Below are positions 6,285 to 12,413 of a stretch of 12,413 nucleotides of DNA, one piece after another. Below the pieces are notes generated by a model. It made no database searches. It saw nothing but the letters and a program-made list of their open reading frames with translations, and was not told the DNA's origin. Position 1 is the first letter of the stretch. Each line of letters opens with the position of its first letter. The position numbers and the translations under genes are program-made. The DNA is from Opitutus sp. GAS368 (lineage in GTDB: Bacteria; Verrucomicrobiota; Verrucomicrobiia; Opitutales; Opitutaceae): NCBI GenBank assembly GCA_945862035.1, contig CAMAXB010000059.1:1-12413 (forward strand), read 5' to 3'.

Positions 6285-7121
6285 ATGCCTGTCCCGCTGC
6301 TCTACGAATCCCATTCCCACACGACGTTGTGCAAGCATGCACAGGGGACGGTGTCCGATTACGCGGCGGCGGCTGAGCGTCGCGGACTGAAGGGGTTGAT
6401 CGTGACTTGCCACTGTCCATTGCCCGATGGGATCTCGTCGGAGGTGCGCATGGCGCCGGACCAATTTGACACCTATGTGGACCTCGTTGCCGCCGCCCGG
6501 GAAGCGTATGCGGGTCGAGTGGACGTGCGGCTGGGTCTGGAGAGTGATTTCTTCCCGGGAATTGAACCATGGCTGGAGAAGCTCCACGCGCGTAACCCGC
6601 TGCACCACGTGCTCGGCTCCGTGCACATGCAGATCTTCCACTACCGCCAGAAGTACTGGACCGGAGATCCCTTCGCTTATCAGCAAACGTATTTCCAGCA
6701 CCTCGCCGAGGCGGCGGAAACGCGCCTGTTCGATACGCTGGCGCACCCCGATCTGGTGAAGAACGAGGACCCATCGGCGTGGCAGTTCGACCGGATCAGG
6801 CCCTTCATTGAGCGCGCCCTCGATCGCATCGCGGCGACGGGAGTGGCGATGGAACTCAACACCAGCGGCCTCCTGAAGAGCCTGCCGGAAATGAACCCCG
6901 GGCGGTCGATCCTGGAGTTGATGCGCGCGCGGGGCATCCCTGTGGTGTTGGGCGCTGATGCCCACCGGCCGGAACGCGTCGGCGATCGTTACGCGGGGGC
7001 GATGCGCATCCTGCAGAGCGTAGGTTACCGCGACATCCATTTATTCCTCGAGCGCAAGCGGCAGACGGTCTCGATCGCCGATGCCCTCGTCTCCCTGGGG
7101 GAATCGCCGGGCACGGCCTAG
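6285..7121 (+). CDS. hisJ: PHP-type histidinol-phosphatase (HisJ-like)
   Basis: This 278-residue metal-dependent phosphoesterase of the PHP family most likely releases phosphate from L-histidinol phosphate, the penultimate step of histidine synthesis. PHP motifs are clear: H10-x-H12 in YESHSHTTLCKH with H18, E86 in RLGLESDF, H114 in VLGSVHMQ, H154 in LAHPDLVK, and D225-x-H227 in LGADAHRPE. The segment CHCPLPDG (42-49) and the GSVH and AMELNTSG blocks are those of the HisJ subfamily rather than polymerase PHP domains. The start at 6285 is chosen because GGGAGAGG lies 8 bases upstream and homologues begin shortly before the first H-x-H. The same frame is open far upstream, but that part overlaps marC on the opposite strand. 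No other his genes are near, so related phosphoesterase activities cannot be excluded. Confidence 0.85.
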   Translation: MPVPLLYESHSHTTLCKHAQGTVSDYAAAAERRGLKGLIVTCHCPLPDGISSEVRMAPDQFDTYVDLVAAAREAYAGRVDVRLGLESDFFPGIEPWLEKLHARNPLHHVLGSVHMQIFHYRQKYWTGDPFAYQQTYFQHLAEAAETRLFDTLAHPDLVKNEDPSAWQFDRIRPFIERALDRIAATGVAMELNTSGLLKSLPEMNPGRSILELMRARGIPVVLGADAHRPERVGDRYAGAMRILQSVGYRDIHLFLERKRQTVSIADALVSLGESPGTA

Positions 7122-7122
7122 A

Positions 7123-7198
7123 AGGTGGAACGCGTTGCTCGCAACGCGTGGGATCGAGGGTTGTCAAACCACCGGAGTGAGGGCGATGCGCTCCACCT
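7123..7198. repeat. Palindromic element with nested hairpin downstream of the histidinol phosphatase gene
   Basis: ACGCGTTGC (7130-7138) and GCAACGCGT (7141-7149) form a 9-base hairpin with a two-base loop. The outer arms AGGTGGAACGC (7123-7133) and GCGCTCCACCT (7188-7198) match at 10 of 11 positions, so the left arm can pair in two alternative ways. It starts two bases after the stop codon at 7119-7121. It may act as a terminator or an mRNA-end stabiliser, although a strong T run is lacking. It is unlike the ACACAGAT-type elements. Confidence 0.65.
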
Positions 7199-7201
7199 CT
7201 T

Positions 7202-7443
7202 GACCGTCAGATCGCATGCCGATCGCGGAACGAAGAATGCCTGCATCGCGCGATCAGCGAAGCGCCGGACGTGGAGGACCAGGAAGATGGTCGTGGCGAG
7301 AGAGCAGAGAAAAGACCGACCCATTCGCGTCGGCCCCAAGGCCACCCGCCCGCTCCTCGCCGGCGCGGGCCAGCTCGATTGATCTGGGGCGAATCGTCGG
7401 TTCGAGAAAACATCGGCTGGAAGCACGCGCGGGAATGCATAAC
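7202..7443. other. Non-coding stretch upstream of rlmN with nothing recognised
   Basis: About 240 bases lie between the palindrome and the rlmN ribosome-binding site. Open frames exist on both strands, but their translations are Arg/Ser/Pro-rich and do not resemble any family. The rlmN frame itself is open back to 7216, but that extension looks non-coding. I see no convincing promoter, tRNA or riboswitch. Confidence 0.5.
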
Positions 7444-7446
7444 GGT

Positions 7447-7451
7447 GGAGG
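7447..7451 (+). promoter_or_regulatory. rlmN ribosome-binding site that decides the start
   Basis: GGAGG four bases before the ATG at 7456 is the strongest Shine-Dalgarno on the plus strand of this window. It supports this start over the in-frame upstream ATGs at 7216 and 7438. The protein then begins with MSARLALYDLTRPEL, as expected for RlmN. Confidence 0.7.
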
Positions 7452-7455
7452 TCGC

Positions 7456-8559
<1,104 letters not shown>

Positions 8560-8574
8560 CTCCACCCAAGCCTT

Positions 8575-8685
8575 GAACCACAGATAACACAGATAACACA
8601 GATAAGCACAGATGGATCCGATCACGATCTGATCGCCTCCGTATCGGTGGAAATCTGTGTTATCTGTCGTTCAACTCTGTGGCTC
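8575..8685. repeat. Palindromic intergenic element 3 with tandem ACACAGAT units
   Basis: The left half carries four tandem units of about nine bases (CCACAGAT, AACACAGAT, AACACAGAT, AAGCACAGAT) between 8578 and 8613. The right half contains ATCTGTGTTATCTGT (8653-8667), a perfect 15-base complement of ACAGATAACACAGAT on the left. The outer arms GAACCACAGA (8575-8584) and TCTGTGGCTC (8676-8685) pair at nine of ten positions. The element fills the 129-base gap between the convergent rlmN and DAHP synthase genes and could terminate both. Confidence 0.85.
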
Positions 8686-8688
8686 GGG

Positions 8689-9741
8689 TCAGATTTTCCG
8701 CCGGGCACGGACCGATTCGGCCAAGTTGGCGAAGACCGGGAGCGTCTGCTCCCACGACAGGCACGCATCGGTCACGCTGCAGCCGTACTCGAGTGGGCGT
8801 TGCGTGTACTCCTGCGCACCCGCCTGCAGGTGACTCTCGATCATCACGCCCGTGATCGAGCGTTCGCCGGCAGCGATCTGGGCCGCGATGGCAGCCGCCA
8901 CCTCGGGCTGACGCGACGGGTCCTTTCCGCTATTGGCGTGGCTGCAATCGATCATGAGGCTTGCCGGCAGGCCGTGGCGGCGGAGCAGCTCAGCCGCGGT
9001 GCGGACATGCTCGCTGGAGAAATTGGGACCGGCTGAGCCGCCGCGCAGGACGAGATGGGTCTGGTCGTTGCCCGACGTGCCGAGCACGGCAGGTGTGCCG
9101 TCGCGCGCCAGCGAGGGAAACCAGTGGGGGTGGCGGGCGGAGCGGATGGCGTCGACCGCGACCTGGAGATTGCCGTCCGTGCGATTCTTGAAACCGACTG
9201 GCATGGAAAGGCCGGAAGCGAGTTCGCGATGCACCTGACTCTCGACCGTGCGCGCGCCGATCGCGCCCCAGGCGACGGCATCGGCATAGTACTGACCGAG
9301 GGTGGTATCGAGGAACTCGGTGCCGGCGGGCAGGCCAGCGTTGCTGACGTCGATGAGCAGCTGGCGCGCAAGGCGGAGGCCGTCGTTGACGCGGTAGGTG
9401 CTGTCGAGCCCGGGATCGTTGATCAGCCCCTTCCATCCAACCACGGTGCGCGGCTTCTCGAAATAGACGCGCATCACGATCAGCAGATCCGCGGAGAGGC
9501 GCTCGGCGGCCGGACGCAGTCGCGAGGCGTAGTCGAGCGCGGCGATCGGATCGTGCATCGAGCAGGGCCCGACCACGACAACCAGGCGATCGTTGGTGCC
9601 AGCCAGGACGGCCGCGATTTCACGGCGGGCCTGATGAATAAACGCCGCGGTGGCGTCCGGCAGCGGAATCTCCGCCGCGAGCGTCTCCGGGGAGAGCAGC
9701 GGCGTGGTGGACCGGATTCGGAGGTCGGCGGTTCTGGGCAT
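8689..9741 (-). CDS. Class I 3-deoxy-7-phosphoheptulonate synthase (DAHP synthase, AroF/G/H type)
   Basis: This 350-residue TIM-barrel enzyme condenses phosphoenolpyruvate with erythrose 4-phosphate in the first step of the shikimate pathway. Visible residues with E. coli counterparts are GPCSMHDP (58-65, metal ligand C60), R91, KPRT (96-99), K185 in VGFKNRTDG, R233 in LRGG, H268 in DCSHANSGK, E302 in VMIESHL and D325 in SVTDAC. The block SQVHRELASGLSMPVGFKN, including S179, matches the region that forms the feedback site in the E. coli enzymes. The SHANS and IESHL blocks look closer to AroG than AroF, but which aromatic amino acid inhibits it cannot be read safely. No aromatic-pathway neighbour is present. 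The start at 9741 has a good AAGGAG. Confidence 0.95.
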   Translation of the reverse strand: MPRTADLRIRSTTPLLSPETLAAEIPLPDATAAFIHQARREIAAVLAGTNDRLVVVVGPCSMHDPIAALDYASRLRPAAERLSADLLIVMRVYFEKPRTVVGWKGLINDPGLDSTYRVNDGLRLARQLLIDVSNAGLPAGTEFLDTTLGQYYADAVAWGAIGARTVESQVHRELASGLSMPVGFKNRTDGNLQVAVDAIRSARHPHWFPSLARDGTPAVLGTSGNDQTHLVLRGGSAGPNFSSEHVRTAAELLRRHGLPASLMIDCSHANSGKDPSRQPEVAAAIAAQIAAGERSITGVMIESHLQAGAQEYTQRPLEYGCSVTDACLSWEQTLPVFANLAESVRARRKI

Positions 9742-9745
9742 CGTT

Positions 9746-9751
9746 CTCCTT
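9746..9751 (-). promoter_or_regulatory. DAHP synthase ribosome-binding site
   Basis: On the minus strand AAGGAG lies four bases before the ATG at 9741 and supports that start. It is the clearest Shine-Dalgarno on the minus strand, in contrast to the pdxH unit, whose genes have weak sites or none. Confidence 0.7.
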
Positions 9752-9854
9752 AGCCTACCCGTTCTCGTTCTGCCGATCCGCGGTCATTGTTCGCATTCGG
9801 TCCGCCGGAGAGGAGAATGAAAAGAATGACTAAAACGAGAGCGATCCGGAGGGA

Positions 9855-11201
9855 TCAGCCGAGGGTCTGCTGCGTGGCTTCGACGAGCGGACCGCCGGCC
9901 AGCTGGACGGCGGGGGCCGATGCGATCAGGCCGAGCCGGCGGGCGCGGTCCGCGGCGGTGAGCCAAGCGATCGAGGCAGACTCGGTGGTGACGGCGTTCT
10001 CCGCCATGCGGTCCAGCCAAGTGGCGGCGGGGGGGATGTGGCCGGCCGGGATGACCTGCTTGTCGGCGAGGAAGAGGGAGAGCGAGGCGCCGAGGGTTTG
10101 GATCCACTCGGTGGGGCGGGTGGCGGGGGTGTAATGCAGCGCGGCGCCGGCGGGGTAGGGGGACCACTCCATGAAAAGGCGGATCTGCTCATGAAGATTG
10201 GCCAGTTCACGATCGGCGGTGGCGGGCGACCAGCGGACGGTGAACGTCTTGCGCTCGCGGAATTTCTTGATCTCCCAGACGCGCAGCACGAGTTCCGTGT
10301 CGCCGCTGATCTCGCGCACCGCGCCGGTGAAGGCGTAGTCAATGCCTCCCGAACTGGTCTCGACCAGCTGACGGATGTTGTCGCTGGTCCATTCTGTGGG
10401 GAACAGCGCATAGTTCTGCTGCTTGACCGCGCCGATCGCCGCAATCGGTGCGTAGAGCGGGGAAAAGACGAAGGTCTCAGCCAGCCAAAGAGGGAAACCG
10501 CGAACGAAGCGGCCGAGATCGTCCTCGGGCCTCTTCATGCGTTCCTCAAGGTCGGCGAGCCCGGGGGTGGCCAGTTGGCCGAAGGCCAGACGACGAACGC
10601 GCCCGTCCTTGGCGGGCAGGAGCCCAGGCAGGTGGTCGACGCCGTAGGCCCAGATCGGTTTGCTGATGCTGACGAGTTCGACCGTGACCGGTGCGGCCGA
10701 TCCGCCGCCGCCGGCCGCAATCTTTCCCTGCCGTTGCGCCTCGATTTGTTCGGCGATGGCGTTGGAGAAGCCCCAGAGACGCTCCTCCAGCTCGGGGCGG
10801 CCGAGGGAGAAAAGGATGTCGAGCAGGTGCTGCGCCGCGTTGGGGTTACGGGTCGCGAGGTAAGCTTGGACGAGGTTGATGCCGGTGGCGGGGCCATGGC
10901 GCTCGGCGTCGTAGCGCGGGGCGATCAGCTCGATGATCGGCTCGATATAACCGCAGGTGCCGAGGTCGCCGGAGATGGTGACCAGGACGTCGGGGCGATC
11001 ACCGGCGGCTACGAGGATCTGCTCATAGAGCGCCAGCGCTCCGGGCAGGTCCTTGGCATCCAGGCGTTCGCGGGCGGCGGCGAGCTGCGGCACAAGGCCG
11101 CCGCTGGGCGCACCGGCCGGCTCCGGCGCGGGCGCAGGCGCGTCGGGCTTGGGGGTGGGGTTGGAGGGCTTTTTTCCGGCGAGGCGATCAAAGAATCCCA
11201 T
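9855..11201 (-). CDS. Conserved-looking protein of unknown function with TPR-like N-terminal half
   Basis: I do not recognise this 448-residue protein. The start MGFFDRLAGKK at 11201 is chosen because the upstream continuation of the frame overlaps the transglycosylase gene. Residues 11-33 are a Pro/Ala-rich linker. Residues about 37-155 look like TPR-type helical pairs: LAAARERLDAKDLPGALALYEQIL, then VTISGDLGTCGYIEPIIELI, then NLVQAYLATRNPNAAQHLLDIL, then LEERLWGFSNAIAEQI. A Gly/Ala spacer (161-170) follows. Residues about 172-350 contain strand-rich sequence, including FPTEWTSDNIRQLVETSSG and IDYAFTGAVREISGDTELVLRVWEIKKF, whose pattern is reminiscent of nucleotide-free TolB-N/CsgG-like domains. 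That resemblance is weak. There is no signal peptide or membrane helix, so it is probably cytoplasmic. It starts 53 bases after the transglycosylase gene and may be cotranscribed with it. Confidence 0.7.
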   Translation of the reverse strand: MGFFDRLAGKKPSNPTPKPDAPAPAPEPAGAPSGGLVPQLAAARERLDAKDLPGALALYEQILVAAGDRPDVLVTISGDLGTCGYIEPIIELIAPRYDAERHGPATGINLVQAYLATRNPNAAQHLLDILFSLGRPELEERLWGFSNAIAEQIEAQRQGKIAAGGGGSAAPVTVELVSISKPIWAYGVDHLPGLLPAKDGRVRRLAFGQLATPGLADLEERMKRPEDDLGRFVRGFPLWLAETFVFSPLYAPIAAIGAVKQQNYALFPTEWTSDNIRQLVETSSGGIDYAFTGAVREISGDTELVLRVWEIKKFRERKTFTVRWSPATADRELANLHEQIRLFMEWSPYPAGAALHYTPATRPTEWIQTLGASLSLFLADKQVIPAGHIPPAATWLDRMAENAVTTESASIAWLTAADRARRLGLIASAPAVQLAGGPLVEATQQTLG

Positions 11202-11254
11202 ACGCGCGAAGGCAAAGGGCTGCGCCCCACGGAGGCGAACAGAAACACAAACCC

Positions 11255-12202
11255 TTACCGCCAAGGCGCCGGGATCGCCTCCGGGGCGAGGCCGGACCGG
11301 GCGGAGACCAAAGCGAGCACTTTGGGTACGTACATCCGGGTCTCGGCCGGCAGGTTTCCCGCGATCGAGGCGTACTCGCGCGTCCCGCGAGCCTCGAGCA
11401 GGCGACCAACGCGACCCTCGCCCGCGTTGTAGGCCGCGAGGGCGAGGGGCCACTCCCCGAAGCGACCATGGAGGCGCTTCAGGTAGCGGGCGGCGGCCCG
11501 GGCGGACTTATTAGGGTCGGTGCGCTCGTCGGGCAGGAAGGTCTTGAGCCCCATCTCCTTGGCCGTGGCCGGCATGAATTGGAAAAGCCCGCGTGCACCC
11601 ACCGGACTGCGGGCCGTGGGATTAAACGACGACTCGGCCTCCGCAATCCAGACCAACTCGGGCGGCACCCCCTCGGCAGAAAACGCCTGCCGCAGTGCCG
11701 GCAGGAGATCCGCGGCCCGCGACGGCACTGCCCGCCCGCGCACGCGATTGACCCACAGATCGTAGTGCGGAATGCGGCGCCCGGGGCGGGTAGGGAGGCG
11801 CGTGCTGGGAGTGGGAGGCGTCGCGATCGGCGGCGAGGCGGGAGCGCGGGCGATGTCCGCTCCCTCAATCTCGTCGATCCGCTGCTCCAGCCAGTCGGCG
11901 ACCTCGGCGTATTCGGGCAGCGCGCGCAGCCCAGCCAGCGCCGCGCGGGCCTCGGGTCCGGAGGCCGCGAGTTCGTCGAGCGAGCCCCCCTGCAGCGCCT
12001 GGTCGAGCCGGGCGAGGAACTGGTCGAGATCGACCCGTGTGGGAAACCGGTACTCCGCCTTCACCTCGGGCGGCGCATAGTCCTCAAACAACTGCCGGCC
12101 CATTTCGAGGAGTTCGTCCGCCGGCGCCGTGCCAGCCGGCTGCGCAAGCGCCGGGTAGGCCCAGCCCACGACGATAAGCAGCATGATCGAACCGCGGAAC
12201 AT
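11255..12202 (-). CDS. Secreted lytic transglycosylase, SLT domain (GH23-like)
   Basis: The 315-residue protein has a signal peptide (MFRGSIMLLIVVGWAYPALA, likely cut after residue 20). A helical N-terminal region follows (about 28-113), then a Pro/Thr-rich linker (120-142) and a C-terminal SLT domain (about 165-300). The domain shows the catalytic Glu E190 in AEAESSFNP, the GARGLFQFMPATAKEMGL block (202-219) and AAYNAGEGRV (256-265). Such enzymes cleave the MurNAc-GlcNAc bond of peptidoglycan in the periplasm with formation of 1,6-anhydro ends, for wall turnover or insertion of envelope machines. The linker and domain order resemble MltD/Slt-type enzymes, but no LysM repeat is present. The start at 12202 gives a complete signal peptide; an internal Met at 12184 would shorten its N-terminal region. 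Confidence 0.92.
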   Translation of the reverse strand: MFRGSIMLLIVVGWAYPALAQPAGTAPADELLEMGRQLFEDYAPPEVKAEYRFPTRVDLDQFLARLDQALQGGSLDELAASGPEARAALAGLRALPEYAEVADWLEQRIDEIEGADIARAPASPPIATPPTPSTRLPTRPGRRIPHYDLWVNRVRGRAVPSRAADLLPALRQAFSAEGVPPELVWIAEAESSFNPTARSPVGARGLFQFMPATAKEMGLKTFLPDERTDPNKSARAAARYLKRLHGRFGEWPLALAAYNAGEGRVGRLLEARGTREYASIAGNLPAETRMYVPKVLALVSARSGLAPEAIPAPWR

Positions 12203-12281
12203 TCCCCAACCCTAGCCCCTCCCCACCACCCCGCGCAAGGACCCCTGCAAAGCCCCCCCCACCGCCCCGCCCCCAGGCATC

Positions 12282-12302
12282 GTGTCACGTAATACGTGAC
12301 AC
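12282..12302. repeat. 21-base perfect palindrome, copy A
   Basis: The arms GTGTCACGTA and TACGTGACAC are perfectly complementary around a single A, and TTTT follows on the plus strand. A near-identical copy begins 85 bases later at 12367. The site lies about 80 bases upstream of the transglycosylase start. It could be a dimeric regulator's operator, a REP-type repeat or a hairpin terminator for an upstream gene. Confidence 0.8.
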
Positions 12303-12320
12303 TTTTGCTGGGGTTTCGCC

Positions 12321-12337
12321 CCGTGGCGGCGCCACGG
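12321..12337. repeat. Short hairpin between the twin palindromes
   Basis: CCGTGGC (12321-12327) and GCCACGG (12331-12337) form a 7-base stem with a three-base loop. The overlapping GGGG-TTTCG-CCCC (12310-12322) can form a competing hairpin. The stretch between the two 21-base palindromes is thus itself strongly structured. Confidence 0.5.
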
Positions 12338-12366
12338 CCCCCTTGGCGGGGAAGATCGCCGGAGAG

Positions 12367-12387
12367 GTGTCACGCAATACGTGACAC
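12367..12387. repeat. 21-base palindrome, copy B
   Basis: It differs from copy A at one position (T to C in the left arm: GTGTCACGCA against TACGTGACAC). In a minus-strand transcript the change gives a U-G pair and keeps the stem; in a plus-strand transcript it gives a C-A mismatch. CTTT follows on the plus strand, as in copy A. What lies further right cannot be seen. Confidence 0.8.
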
Positions 12388-12413
12388 TTTCGACCGGGCC
12401 CTCGCCCGCCTGG

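Noticed and set aside
7202..7443. Possible small membrane protein on the minus strand (segment SLATTIFLVLHVRRF)
   Set aside because: A single short hydrophobic stretch within Arg/Ser-rich sequence. There is no supporting ribosome-binding site and no family resemblance.
8575..8613. Tandem nine-base units considered as a CRISPR-like or iteron array
   Set aside because: The units are contiguous with no spacers and are mirrored on the right side as a palindrome. No replication or Cas gene is nearby.
9755..9796. 13-codon minus-strand ORF (MRTMTADRQNENG) just before the DAHP synthase gene, considered as an attenuator leader peptide
   Set aside because: It contains no Phe, Tyr or Trp codons, and I see no alternative hairpins with a T run behind it.
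10038..11432. Open frame of 464 codons on the plus strand, longer than the annotated minus-strand gene there
   Set aside because: Its translation is Gly/Ala/Arg/Asp-rich without a domain pattern. The minus frame gives a natural start (MGFFDRL) and balanced helical repeats.

Overview
The window is GC-rich DNA with tightly packed genes. It carries interspersed palindromes built from ACACAGAT-type units. From memory I associate such units with Verrucomicrobiota, especially Opitutaceae, and several proteins read like Opitutaceae versions of their families. This placement is an inference, because no rRNA or other decisive marker lies in the window.

Region 1 (1-3148, minus strand) is one compact unit of five genes in the order pdxH, PAS/H-box/receiver protein, SixA-type phosphatase, RmlD-like reductase, lipoate ligase (cut by the window edge). 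The last four junctions are +16, +9, -4 and +3 bases. The second gene is the most curious one: a hybrid histidine kinase that appears to have lost its ATPase domain and the first part of its receiver, lying directly upstream of a phosphohistidine phosphatase. Region 2 (3280-5297, plus strand) holds a TauE/SafE permease gene broken by a one-base shift at a run of six C, then an M20 metallo-deacylase. Region 3 (5298-6284) holds a palindromic repeat, a MarC-type membrane protein on the minus strand and a second palindromic repeat. Region 4 (6285-8559, plus strand) holds a PHP-type histidinol phosphatase, a third palindrome of a different kind, about 250 bases with no recognisable gene, and rlmN. 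Region 5 (8560-12202, minus strand) holds a third ACACAGAT-type palindrome, a class I DAHP synthase, an unrecognised 448-residue protein with TPR-like repeats, and a secreted lytic transglycosylase. Region 6 (12203-12413) is non-coding and carries two near-identical 21-base palindromes 85 bases apart.

Most genes are housekeeping: pyridoxal phosphate salvage, lipoate attachment, aromatic and histidine biosynthesis, 23S rRNA methylation and peptidoglycan turnover. I see no defence island, CRISPR array, prophage, transposase, tRNA or rRNA. The points that merit a second look are the kinase-less H-box protein beside SixA, the broken permease, the families of palindromes filling the gaps (including both convergent gene junctions), the twin 21-base palindromes and the unrecognised TPR-like protein.
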